From contig JBAKBP010013160.1 in assembly GCA_037953745.1 (NCBI GenBank), forward strand, positions 1 through 64,000: a DNA stretch of 64,000 nucleotides. Reading direction: 5' to 3'. Source of the DNA: Lithodes maja (lineage: Eukaryota; Arthropoda; Malacostraca; Decapoda; Lithodidae). The notes beneath the pieces are model-generated. The model did no database searches. It had not been told where the DNA came from and saw only the letters and a list, made by a program, of their open reading frames with translations. The position numbers were made by a program, and so were the translations under genes. Below are positions 53,563 through 63,700 of this stretch, piece by piece (within the stretch, counting starts at the first letter, position 1; the number at the start of each line of letters is the position of its first letter).

Positions 53563-53830
53563 CACTTCCTTAGGTGTCTACAAGGAGTTACAAAAAACTG
53601 TCAGTCTCGCTAATCTACTGATACCTAGATGGGTATACTATATATAGCTGTGTATATTGTTTCCTTGTATATGTATTGTGTAACCTCGATTATAACCCAT
53701 TATATGACTATGCCTTAATAGTATTGGCACTTGAGAGAGAGAGAGAGTGTACGTGTGAGATCCACCTACCTATCTATCCATCCATTAGTGTATCTGCATA
53801 TCCATCTACTAATCTACCTCCCTCCTGCAG
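53563..53830. other. Intron, short (GA)n at 53732-53749
   Basis: Unique intronic sequence ending in the polypyrimidine acceptor of the next exon. Confidence 0.5.
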
Positions 53831-53921
53831 CCTGGAGTTCGTAGCTGTGCCCCGGTCGGAGGGTGGCAAGAGACTGGCTAACGGTACCTACACGGGGACT
53901 ATCGGCAAGCTTCAGAGAGGT
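53831..53921 (+). CDS. IR exon, ligand-binding domain S1
   Basis: Strong acceptor CTACCTCCCTCCTGCAG and consensus donor GTAAGT at 53922. 91 bp: 1 nt completing the previous codon, then LEFVAVPRSEGGKRLANG and TYTGTIGKLQRG. NG-(T/W)-(Y/W)-TG-IG-LQR is the hallmark S1 motif of iGluR/IR proteins around the ligand-contacting region. Phase fits exactly with 48837-48938 before and 54130-54285 after. Confidence 0.8.
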
Positions 53922-53926
53922 GTAAG

Positions 53927-54060
53927 TTAAGGGGGAGGTACCCCCTTCTCCCTCATGTTCAGCAAATTAGCTCAATTACTCTAGTCGTTTGTGAGTTAAA
54001 GAGGTTAATGCTCAACACTTTTGGCCTACTTATTTGGAACAGGGTATAGTAAAAACAATG
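53927..54060. mobile_element. Chimeric family A / family E fragment
   Basis: Begins TTAAGGGGGAGGTACCCCCTT and CTCCCTCATGTTCAGC (family A left end, internally shortened) and passes without a gap into AAATTAGCTCAATTACTCTAG...GGCCTACTTA (family E right half). Confidence 0.65.
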
Positions 54061-54129
54061 AATATAGTCGTGCAATGCTGCCTCTACCATCGGCTCTATG
54101 CTTACTTACCAGTGCACTACATTTTTCAG

Positions 54130-54285
54130 GAAGTGGACGTAACAACTCTGCTGGTACTTTCTGCAGACAGGTTACAGGAGGTGGACATGAGCGAGTATCT
54201 CATTATTGACGAACACTCCGCAGGCTACAAGCGACCCAGCATTGAGTCGGACATTGCAGGCTTCGTCAAACCCTTCAATCTGCAG
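54130..54285 (+). CDS. IR exon, end of S1 up to the pre-TM1 segment
   Basis: Acceptor CATTTTTCAG, donor GTACTG at 54286. 156 bp, 52 codons, phase 0 at both ends: EVDVTTLLVLSADRLQEVD, MSEYLIIDEHSAGYKRP, then SIESDIAGFVKPFNLQ. E-V-D after the preceding QRG, and G-F-hydrophobic-K-P-F just before TM1, are typical of IR/iGluR S1. The next exon (56409) starts directly with TM1. Confidence 0.8.
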
Positions 54286-54377
54286 GTACTGTATATTCAA
54301 ACATAGTATCCAGCTTCCTTTATTTGAACTTTGCTAATCTCTCTAGTAAAAATTTAATTAAATTTTTAGCATACATA

Positions 54378-54547
54378 TACACTCGAGGAAAAAACAATCT
54401 TTACACTGGTGAGCTGTATATAATCTTGTGTGAACGGAATGAATTGGGTGAAACATAATTATATCAGTTAGGTATTATCACAAGATTTCGACCCACTTCC
54501 AGAATGTTTATAGCGTTAGTGTAATGATTGTTTATTCCTCGAGTGTA
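54378..54547. mobile_element. Family H-type mariner-like MITE
   Basis: 170 bp, TA duplicated at both borders, ends CACTCGAGGAAAAAACAATC and GATTGTTTATTCCTCGAGTG, inverted. Located in the intron between the two exon copies. Confidence 0.8.
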
Positions 54548-54637
54548 CAAGGCCTTTATATACTATCATATTTCACTTTGGTTGAGAAGTATTTTGTTCT
54601 TATGCAAAGGAAGGAAAATAAAATGGTAGATGTAAAG

Positions 54638-54745
54638 GATGGGGACATGAGTGAGTACCTCGTTATTGATGAACACTCCGCCGGACATAAGCGACCCAAC
54701 ATTGAGTCCGACATTGCAGGCTTTGTCAAACCTTTCTCTCTCCAG
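54638..54745 (+). CDS. Duplicated IR exon segment, possible alternative exon
   Basis: 108 bp, 36 codons, aligned without gaps to 54178-54285: DGDMSEYLVIDEHSAGHKRP then NIESDIAGFVKPFSLQ, followed by donor GTACAG. Fifteen codons differ; nine changes are synonymous and six change the amino acid, so it looks constrained as protein. The first 16 codons of the parent exon are not recognisable, and the bases before it are purine-rich (a poor acceptor), so its true 5' limit is unknown. Either a mutually exclusive exon or a young remnant. Confidence 0.55.
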
Positions 54746-55007
54746 GTACAGTTTTATTTTTTACGTTCACCATTGCATTAGAGTCGCCGCCATCATTGTA
54801 ATCTGATTAACATTAATGTTACTTAACTCAGGTTTGGAAGGACCTTTAGAATTCAAGGTGGTGTAAACTATCTAGATGAACTGTTTCACCCTGACTTATC
54901 CTTCACAAGCTGCATAATATATTCTAATGATAGACAGAATCGACTATATTAAATGGAAGCAAGACGTCATCATACTAAAATGGCTAAGACAATCAAGTAT
55001 ATAATGC
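54746..55007. other. Unique intron sequence
   Basis: No recognised repeat or exon. Confidence 0.4.
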
Positions 55008-55860
55008 TAAGGCCTTCACCACTATAACATAAATTTACCTTTGATTCTGACAAACATTAGACGATTTTATGTAGCTAAAGAAGGACATATGTTACTCAGA
55101 GGGATAATTGAGCTCACATTTACCTGGTGTTGGAGCTGGTGGACAAGTTTTGTTACCTAGGAGATACCATCTCTGCCGGTGTTGGGGCCGAGGCTGCCAC
55201 TGTCTCTAGAATTAGATGTGGCTGGGGGAATTTCAGAGAACTGCTGCCAATTCTGACCTTGAAAAGAATGCTTCTCCCCTTGAAGGGGGAGTATGCCTCA
55301 TGTGTTAGAAATGCAATGACATATGCCTCAGAAACATGGGCCGTTAAAGTAGAGGATGTCAACAGAATGGAACGAGATGAGAATGGTGAGATGGATTTGT
55401 GGGGCCAAACTGCAGGACAGAATAACAAATGATGAGCTGAGGAGACGCTTGGTACAGTATAAAGAATATTAGCGAGGAGATGCGTACAAGTAGACTGGGA
55501 TGGTCTGGGCATGTGGAGAGAATGGATGAACAAAATTGGATGAAAAGATGCAGGTCTGTGATTGTGGAAGGAGCTGCACCAAGGGGTGGAACGAGGAAGA
55601 CCTGGGATCGGACTATATGTGCCGATCTTGAATCCAAAAGCTTGACAATTGAAGCAGCCCTTAATAGGGTTGCCTAGAACGCCGCCATTAGGACAAGAGA
55701 CTGAAACTGCACGTATGTGTGGAGCACTCAGTCTTAAAATGTTATGTATGTATGTATGTATTTACCCCGTTGAATAGTAATGGTAGATTATAAGCTAAAG
55801 AAAATCGTTTAAGGGTAACCAGTACATAAGGAAAATTACGTCATCGTGCTGAAGGTGTTG
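55008..55860. mobile_element. Old family B-type MITE split by an RTE-like fragment
   Basis: Left part GCCTTCACCACTATAAC...CATTAGACGATTTTATGTAG and GAAGGACATATGTTACTCAG; right part GCTAAAGAAAATCGTTTAAG...CGTCATCGTGCTGAAGG. The insert occupies about 55110-55765. Confidence 0.6.
55110..55765 (+). pseudogene. 3' fragment of a second RTE-like retrotransposon
   Basis: 55127-55432 encodes LVDKFCYLGDTISAGVGAEA, MTYASETWAVKVEDVNRMER. After a frame change, 55480-55677 encodes EEMRTSRLGWSGHVERMDEQ and RGGTRKTWDRTICADLE to a stop. An (ATGT)n tail lies at 55743-55763. Distinct in sequence from the 22 kb element. RT core absent. Confidence 0.8.
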
Positions 55861-55979
55861 AGGTGAACGAAACAACCCTGCTGATGATGATTACAGATAG
55901 GCTGGGGGTGGTGGCCCTTCCTAAACTATCTAAAATGAATAAAAGGAAAGACGACGCTGTGCAGTTGAAAGGATTAAGC

Positions 55980-56182
55980 TTAACCCTTTCAGTACTGGTG
56001 CCGTCCTTTTAACTTTATTCTGGCTACTATTAGATGATTTAATTCAGTTTAAAAGGAGCCTCCAGCAACTAACAGGCTGCGAACTATCTCACTTAACCCT
56101 TTTTACTACCACAGATCCTTCTAAAGATACACAAAATTGTCTAAATATCGGCAGAATAGAATTGATAATACATCGCCGGTAA
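55980..56182. mobile_element. Family B MITE copy
   Basis: TTAACCCTTTCAGTACTGGT; right end shortened to CATCGCCGGTAAG where it meets the next copy. Confidence 0.8.
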
Positions 56183-56393
56183 GCCGTTCAGTACCAGTGA
56201 CATCCTTTTCATTGTAATCTGGCAATACTTAAACGATTTTATTCAGCTTAGGAAGGACCTCTAGCAATAATAGGGCTTCAAACTATCTCAAATAACCCTT
56301 TTAACTATCCCAGATCCTTCTCAAGCTGCATAATATCGTATAAATATAGCTAGAATAAGATATAACACACGTCGCTGGTACTCAAAGGGTTAA
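56180..56393. mobile_element. Family B MITE copy
   Basis: TAAGCCGTTCAGTACCAGTG to CGCTGGTACTCAAAGGGTTAA. It lies 15 bp before the IR TM1 exon. Confidence 0.8.
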
Positions 56394-56408
56394 TTGATCC
56401 ATCTCCAG

Positions 56409-56509
56409 GTGTGGCTTCTGGTGCTGCTGACGCTGGTGGGTGTGGTGTTGGTGACTGTGTTACTGCGCGTTATACGAAAAGCTCTCTTGCAGTCTCGCGT
56501 CTTCCAAAG
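56409..56509 (+). CDS. IR exon, transmembrane segment 1
   Basis: Acceptor GATCCATCTCCAG, donor GTTGGT at 56510. 101 bp: VWLLVLLTLVGVVLVTVLL, then RVIRKALLQSRVFQ plus 2 nt. V/W at the start and a 19-residue hydrophobic helix followed by Arg/Lys match TM1 of IRs directly after the KPF segment. Phase 0 joining with 54285 or 54745. Pore loop, TM2, S2 and TM3 exons were not found downstream in this window. Confidence 0.75.
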
Positions 56510-56576
56510 GTTGGTTATTAGAGTGAGAGAGTAAAAATTATGGCATGATTATGATCGTGTATTCAACCTTTAACTG

Positions 56577-56645
56577 TGTTGGTGGTGTAATGGTTTAGAT
56601 GCTTATGTTCTGGGTGTGATGTCCCGAGTTTGAATCCTTTGAGGA
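56577..56645 (+). repeat. tRNA-derived SINE head
   Basis: GTGGTGTAATGGTTTAGATG as A box and GAGTTTGAATCC as B box, related to the head at 21783. Confidence 0.5.
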
Positions 56646-56817
56646 TCATATGCTTTCATTAGTTTATTCAAGTGCATTGAGGTTTGTAATTGATGATTAA
56701 TGTTAAGAACGGGGTGTTACTTAATACAGCTTCCTATATCTCCTACTGATTTAAATTTCACCCTCTATTTCATCTCTATCTAACTCCCTTTCTTCCTCCC
56801 TAAACTCCTTATAAGTA

Positions 56818-56891
<74 letters not shown>
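56818..56891. repeat. (TG)n/(GA)n microsatellite
   Basis: Short TG run then about 31 GA units. Confidence 0.95.
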
Positions 56892-56894
<3 letters not shown>

Positions 56895-56929
56895 ACCTGT
56901 ATCAAAATCTGGTACTCATAAAGCTTAGA

Positions 56930-57005
56930 AGCCTATTTTTTAGTCTCCCACAAGCTACCCGGGATTCGATCCATTTCACTGCGGGCATATTTGGGCTATT
57001 TAGGG
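56930..57005 (-). repeat. tRNA-like SINE piece, antisense
   Basis: Minus-strand GGATCGAATCCCGGGTAGCT and TGTGGGAGA match GGGATCAAATCCCGGGTAGG and TGTGTGAGA at 58278-58312. Confidence 0.45.
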
Positions 57006-57339
57006 CATATTCAGGCACTCCTAAATGATTAATCAAGCATCTGCATGAAATGAAATGTATTCTGCCGAAAACTAGACGAAAATAGCTTTAAAATTACACT
57101 AGAATGAGCTTCATAGTTCGCCGGGTTCACCCGCAGCGCTACCATAGACATTGGGGAAAACTCGCTATTTTTTAGCAATGTAGGCCTTTTTTGCCTTTAG
57201 CAGCACTGCTGAGACCCGGGTCTGGGACCTCAGTTTGCCTCTGTGCACGGACTGACGTGCTGACGGTCGGAGGTGGACCCCTTACGGTCCCGCCCACTGA
57301 CACTCGATTTCTACGGCTTTTACAGGCTTTTAAAGCCTG
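57006..57339. other. Unassigned GC-richer sequence with a hairpin
   Basis: Contains the near-perfect palindrome ACAGGCTTTTAAAGCCTGT at about 57323. No gene recognised. Confidence 0.35.
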
Positions 57340-57359
57340 TAAATTGCTGTAACTTGCCA

Positions 57360-57424
57360 AACCGTAGTACTACATTTCCCGCAGCCAATGGGTTAACAGG
57401 CAAATGTGATAACCACTACACAAC
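57360..57424 (-). repeat. tRNA-Val-like 5' half, antisense
   Basis: Minus-strand TGTGTAGTGGTTATCACATT and TGCCTGTTAACCC resemble the D-arm and anticodon region of tRNA-Val; the 3' half does not fit. Probably a SINE head. Confidence 0.4.
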
Positions 57425-58209
57425 AAAGAAACTACCACCACAGTATATAAACAATACATAAGATCAGTGATGGAATACGCAAGCCCAGCCTGGGCTTCTA
57501 ACCTAGCTGAAGCACATCATAAGACCTTACAGACTATTCAAAACAAAGCCCTGAAGATCATTACAGGCTGCACAGCTACTGCACCCACAGATCACCTACA
57601 TCAAGAAACCAAAATTCTCAAAGTCAAAGACCATCTGGACATGAGAGGCACTCAATTCCTGGCAGCAGCCTCCACGAACCAAGACCACCCACTAAACTAC
57701 ATGGCAACACACCCACAGACACCAAGAAATATCAAAACAACACCCAGCACACGGTATCACACACAATTATTGTCCTCTCTCCCTCCTTGCCCACCCCGAA
57801 CCAACTTCCAGAAGCACATCCATACTCATATCTCTCACCGGTCCATCCACTCACTCACAGACAACACGCAGCTGCATGCACGACCTCCCGAAATCCATCC
57901 TTCCGAATCCTCCCTTCCTCGCGAGGACAGAGTCCACCTGGCCAGGCTGAGATGCGGACACCATCCAGCTCTCCTGAGCTATCAGAAGAGACTGGATGAC
58001 TCCGTTGTCGACGCCTGCCCGGGATGTAACACAGCACCCCATACCATTAAACACATCATAGAAGACTGCATTTCACACAACCACTTATGCCAACAACACA
58101 ATCTACACTCAATGAGAGCTCTGTGGGAAAGCCCGATCGTAGCCATGGCCTTTCTCAGGGACTCGGGGCTGTTCGGCCAGGCAGCTTAGGGAACAACAAC
58201 AACAACAAC
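57422..58209 (+). pseudogene. Second Jockey 3' copy
   Basis: 240-codon frame 57467-58189, nearly identical to the inverted copy at 27300-28022 (only about a dozen residue changes, for example TETHH to AEAHH). (AAC)n tail at 58190-58209. Flanked by AACCACTACAC at 57411-57421 and 58210-58220. It starts 11 bp further upstream than the other copy. RT core missing. Confidence 0.9.
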
Positions 58210-58224
58210 AACCACTACACCACA

Positions 58225-58305
58225 CTGCCCACTGTGGTGTAGTGGTCAGCACGTTTTTCTATTGATCAAAGTGTCCAGGGATCAAATCCCGGGTAGGTTG
58301 TGTGA
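58225..58305 (+). repeat. tRNA-derived SINE head
   Basis: TGTGGTGTAGTGGTCAGCAC (A box) and GGGATCAAATCCCGGG (B-box region). The 13 bases TGTGGTGTAGTGG are the exact complement of CCACTACACCACA just upstream (58212-58224), giving a perfect palindrome with the antisense tRNA-like piece. Confidence 0.5.
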
Positions 58306-58627
58306 GATTATTCTCTAGCGGCATTGCATGATTTGAAGAAGAATTTTTGTAGTATTTGGGAATTTTATTTGTGATATAAGATACTTTTTCCTGACATTAA
58401 GCTACAAACTGTAATATAACATAAATAATGTATGTAGCATAGATAGAATAACAGCCTTTTATTTAGCTTATATTGAATATTATAGTGACTCGGAGCCCAG
58501 TAACAGAGTAATAGTCTATGTGGGCAAACTAAATATATATTGCTCGATAATGGCAAAAGCAATGAAAGCATTCGATTATAATTCATGAAATATCTCAATA
58601 AACCCCAAGACATCGAATGAGATAATG
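58306..58627. other. Unique AT-rich sequence
   Basis: Possibly SINE body, then unique. No gene seen. Confidence 0.35.
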
Positions 58628-58692
58628 TTAACTCCTTCACCACCATCACGTAATTTTCATCATAATCTGGTTACCATTAGACGAGTTTCTTT
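58628..58692. mobile_element. Family B2 MITE, left end only
   Basis: TTAACTCCTTCACCACCATC, CATCATAATCTGGTTACC and ATTAGACGAG. Only the left end of the element at 20209 is preserved. Confidence 0.65.
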
Positions 58693-58925
58693 AGTTTATA
58701 GTGTGACGCATGTCGAGTATGAGCATGCTGTACAGAACGCCCAGTCAGGCCCCACTCTCGCTAGGATCGTCAGGGCAGGAACTTTGGCTGTAGTCTGTGT
58801 AGAGTTTCCTAACTCAGTTTATGTGAACCGTTGTACTATAAGTATTATCATTATGTATTTTGTTTTCTTCTAAGTCAACGAGTTCTATTTTATATCATTA
58901 GATATAAGTATTGTGTGTGGGACTT

Positions 58926-60543
58926 GTATGTAATGATGAGAGGAGGGATATTACGTGGCGTGGGGTCGGTGAGTGCGCCACGCGGGCCGGTAGGCCTAAT
59001 TCCCTCCTCCCTTCCTCCCTTTCAGTGCGTGGGAAGTTCTTTGTCAATCCCAGATTGAGAGAATATGACGTCATGATTGCCAGTGGGCGGTCCTTAAGTA
59101 GTTTGAGATATGCCGCTAGAGGGCCGAGTATAAAAAGAGAGGTTTTTGCCACCATGCTTCAGAACTCATCAGGCAAAGCGACCTCTCATATCCCTTGCAA
59201 CTATCCATATTCTTCCGACTGATGTGAACTTTCTCTACTCTCTGAACAGCCTACCTTCTTCTCTTCTCGTCCCTGTTTATAACCTCAATGACCCCTTTGG
59301 TGCAGATTTAGTCAGCCAAAGTATTATCGCTTGAGTTCTCCCGAGATAAGTGCCTGTTAGATAGCCTATTTTGGAAGGGTCAACTAGAATAGGATTGATT
59401 GATGTTTGTTGCACTCGTATATGTATTTCCCTGTGTACTATTATTCATGTTCCTGTTTTCTGCTGGTTTAGGCAATGCTAGACTGGGATAGGGTTTCTGA
59501 GTTGTGATTTCCTATGAGTACTAGGTTGCGGTTGAACCAGTACAATTGCAACGGAGACGTGGAACGCCTAGGTGGTCTTTCTGATTGTGTACCGTGGGAG
59601 TTTAGCACTGTGTTGCGAGTGAGGGCTTTTGCCTGTGCCACCCAACACTGTGCTATCTCATTTGCTTGACTTTGAGAGGATCGCCAGGAGAGAACCAGAT
59701 ACTAGTGATCTGGATCTCTCAAGAGAGCATCCCGTCAATTACCGTAATTTGGCCGCACAGTCTTAAGGACCTCGCTAGGCTACGAGCCGCTTGCTCAGCC
59801 ATTGTCTCTTAACCTTAGATATCCCAGCTAGACTTTGCTCGACCAGCAGATACAGTATAGTATTGAAGCTTCTCCTTATGTATATTATTGTTTAAGCACT
59901 ATTGATTTCATGTGTGGCACGCTTAGCTACTTCAGAGATTAGTGGCCCACGAGCACAATCTTAGTAGGCTATTGCCAGTGCATTGTCGGAGTACTTCTTT
60001 TTAATGTTTGCCATATCCTATTGCTTATTCTTATAATTCTTCTTATGTCAATTTAAAGCCTTTAATTACCAGTGAGTTATTCATTAAATTGCTGTTCAAA
60101 ATCCGATACTTACTTCTTATGAGTATTCGAGAAGCATCTAACTTATCAGAAGATTCCTTGCTTGATGCTCGAGGACTATTGTTTAACGTAACGTAATAGT
60201 GCCGATCCGAAGTAGAGGGTGGAGGACTTCTTAAGTTCTTAGTTCAAGGGTGGATTACTTCGGCTTCGGCCAACACTATTCTTTAGTGTTGTAGTACTTT
60301 CTTCTTTGTTTGATTGTTGACCAGACTAGATAACTCCCGTCTTGTTATTAGTCTGTTGTGTGAAACGCTAGTACCGAGTTCTTGTATACCCCGTTATAGC
60401 AGATAGAACTCTGGAGGGTAGTGGCGTTTTTTTGTTCGGCTGGCAGTACTCTGGGGTTGGGATCGTGTGTTTCCGTTGTGGCAGCGAGCCATACTCGAGT
60501 CCTGTGTAAAAGCCCTAGTGTACCCGAGTGCCCGGTCGTAACA
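58926..60543 (+). mobile_element. 5' LTR of a second Ty3/gypsy element (start approximate)
   Basis: The right end (CGGTCGTAACA) is fixed by the primer-site-like TGGCGACC two bases later. The left end is uncertain (58900-58960; TGTATGTAATG is a candidate) because the second LTR is outside the window. TATA box GTATAAAAAGAG at 59128 with a plausible start downstream. No gene inside. Confidence 0.55.
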
Positions 60544-60545
60544 AA

Positions 60546-60563
60546 TGGCGACCTTGCTTAGGA
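60546..60563 (+). promoter_or_regulatory. Probable primer binding site
   Basis: TGGCGACCTTGCTTAGGA directly after the LTR end. Type of primer tRNA not identified. Confidence 0.45.
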
Positions 60564-60758
60564 TTTTGTGAACAGTATAATTTTTTGCAGAGTTGTACAA
60601 CATTTGTTTGTTCGTACTTTAGCGTACATATTGAAGAATATTTTTTTTTTTGTAAGGCAATTAGGAGAGCATTTAAGAGACTCCAGTTAATTTAGTAATT
60701 AGTGCTTACATAAGGGAGTTTAACACTTTTGTCTCGAGAATTTTTTGTGAACTTCAGT

Positions 60759-63700
60759 ATGTCGTGCCCTAGTATTGACGAGGAGCGAGAGATGCTATTT
60801 GAGGAGGTGCCGTTAGTAACTAGTGAGGAGGATGCTAGACTTTTTGTGAGTAAGCAGTACCATGTGACGGAGGAGAGGCTGACTGGGGTGAATGTTTATG
60901 GCTTGCACCTGATAGCCAAGGTTTTGGGTCTATCCAATGTAGGAGGAATGTCCAAGGGGGAGCTGATTTCCTGGGTGTTGCGTGGGCGACATGGGGTTTC
61001 GGAGGAGAGGGCGTTTGGGGGGGTTCCTCCCCAGATCCCCTCTCACTCGACTCCCACAGTGCCGTCCACTCAGTTGCCGGAGGTTAGCACTCTCCCACAG
61101 AGGGATGAGCATTGGAAGATTGGAGTGCCCTCGGGCGGTGCGTATGGTGGTTCCCCAGTTCTTGCCCCCCCTCCTTCAGTAGTGGCAGCTCCCTCTTCCG
61201 GCCTGTCTCCTGAGATGATATTTAAACTCGAGCTTGCTAAAATTGAGATTGAGGCTAGGAAGCAGGAGAAGGAGATTGAGGCTGAGACCAGGAGGCGGGA
61301 GGATGAGACTAGGAAGCAGGAGATTGAGTCTAGGAAGCAGGAGAAGGAGATTGAGGCTGAGATTAGGAGGCACGAGGCTGAGCTTAGGTACGACTCAGAG
61401 AAATATTGTGCTCAAATAGATTTAGATAAGACTCGTGCAGAGTCGACAGGGATTCGGATGGGCCGTGAGGGCCAAGTAAGAGAACAGTCCTTGTCTCACT
61501 TAATCAAATTGGTGCCGGCATTTAGTGAAACTGAAGTCACAGAATTTTTTAATCGTTTTGAGAAGAAGTGTAGGGAGCATAATTGGCCTGAAGAGAAGTG
61601 GGCAGCTCTGGTCTCCTCAAGACTTACGGGTAAGGGTCTGAAGGCTTATGATGCACTGCCTTTAGAGTCTTGCATTGACTACCCAGAATTGAAGAGAGCT
61701 GTCCTACGGGCATACGAGTTGCAACCAGAAACATATCGATTGAAGTTTCGGGGTGTTACAAAGACTAGGGAGGCGACCTTTCTTGAACATGCCCGGGACT
61801 TAAAAGATGCACTTGCTAACTGGACACGTTCTGAGAAAGCTGAGACGGCCGAACAGTTGACTGAGCTGTTTCTGCTCGAGCAGTTTTATAAGTGTACTGG
61901 TGCAGATATGACTTTAACTATTAAAGAAAAGAATCCAAAAACTCTACAGGAGGCAGCTGAGATGGCTGACCTCCGGCTATCATTAATTCGTGGGTGCGGG
62001 TCTGCCCAGCGTAGTGAGGCAGGTAACAAGGGGCGTGACGCCCCACCCCCCCGAGTTAGTAATATATCTTATGCAAACAAGTACAAGAGCTATGATACCA
62101 AGACTGACCACAAGACTAACACCGTCCCATTTAAGAAGGGGCCGGGCCCTTCCCAGTACCAAGGGAAGCCCAGAGGGGAGTTGGAGTGTTATCTTTGTCA
62201 TGAAAAGGGGCACTTTGCAAGAGTCTGTCCTAGCAAACCACCTACAGCAGCTGTGTCTTTGGCCTGCAACATTGGTGTGTCTCCGAAGTCTTCTGAGTTT
62301 GCCCGGGGCAGTTCGTCAGAGGCTGAGGCACAGCCAATGCAGAAACACCTGAGAGGCTCGAACCCTGCTCAGGATGTTTTTTGCGACCATAGAGGACGGG
62401 GTTGCGTGATGTGGGCGGGGCGCAAGCATGGAGTAGAGGTCTTGCGTGATACAGGTGCCTCCCAGACTCTGATGAACAATTTGACTGGCTACCCTATAAA
62501 TGCGGCTCGGGTGGTAGTGGTGCAGGGTATTAATGCAACTCGGTCATACCCGCTGGTGCGGTTGGAGTTGGAGGTGGATGGTGTGGCACGTGAATTGGAT
62601 GTTGGGATTGTGGAGAAACTGCCAGTGGAGGGCGTCGACCTTCTTCTCGGCAACGACTTTGCAATGCCCGCTTCTGAGGTTCTACCCTTAGTCGTTGCCG
62701 AGAGGCCGGCCGACGTGAGTAGGGAAGAGCGAGAGTGTGTCGAGCGGTGCCAGGCACAACCCATGGCGTGTGCTGTCACCCGGGCTCGGACAGCTAAAGT
62801 GTCACAGCCTAGTCCTCCGTCTTCCGACCAGCAGAGGAACGATCAACAGGAGGAGGCTAAAGCTGGAGTTGGTTTTAAGAGTTTTGACTCGGCGGCTCTC
62901 CTGGTTGATTCAGTATTAGCACCTATGTTAGAGTCTGGAGAGGCCCCAGGACCTGTCACAGCTAGTGAGGAGGTAGGGCCGGAAGAGACTCAGAGGCAGC
63001 AACGTTACACACAGAGAGAAAAAAGGGTTGCTCAGTTGGAGGATCCGGAAGTTCAGAAGTGTGGTAATGGTGCTGTCGAGATTAAACACGAGGACGGGGA
63101 AGCATGTCATGTGAACCTGGTGGAGGAGTTTGTGAGGCAACCACCTGCGCAGCCTACTGTCCCTGCGTTGGTCTGCCGCGGCCAAGGTGGAGAAGGAGAG
63201 GGGGGCAGTAGGGCACAGGTGGAGGAGAGTAGGGATTGTCATGTCTCGGCGAAGCAGTGGGCGGGGGACACGAGTCTGGTGGCTGTGGAAGCGCTAGAGC
63301 ACCTGTCTGAGCAGCAGTGTGCAGCACTCCAGCACCAGCTCGGTTCATACCCCACTGGTCGTGCCGAGCCCCTGAGTCTCACAACTCGGGCGGTGCGAGA
63401 TGTTCCGCAGGCAGGTCATGTGACTGTTAAAAGACCGTTAGCCTCGTTGTTTCGGTGGTTTAAGGTGGGCGACGAGGCCTTGGCATGGTTGCCAGGTCAG
63501 GGTCGACCCATGGCTGCCAAGGGTGGTGGTCAAAAGGAGGACATTGAGCAGATTGGTAGGGTCGGCTGTGGTATCGCAGTGCCCGGTCGTCACATAGCCT
63601 CCCAATGCTGCTCTAGTCTAATGCAACAGCCCTACCACAGACCGACTGTATCTGGCCATGTCGCTAAAAGCGGTGATGCTGCGCAGGCAGATGTCGTCAC

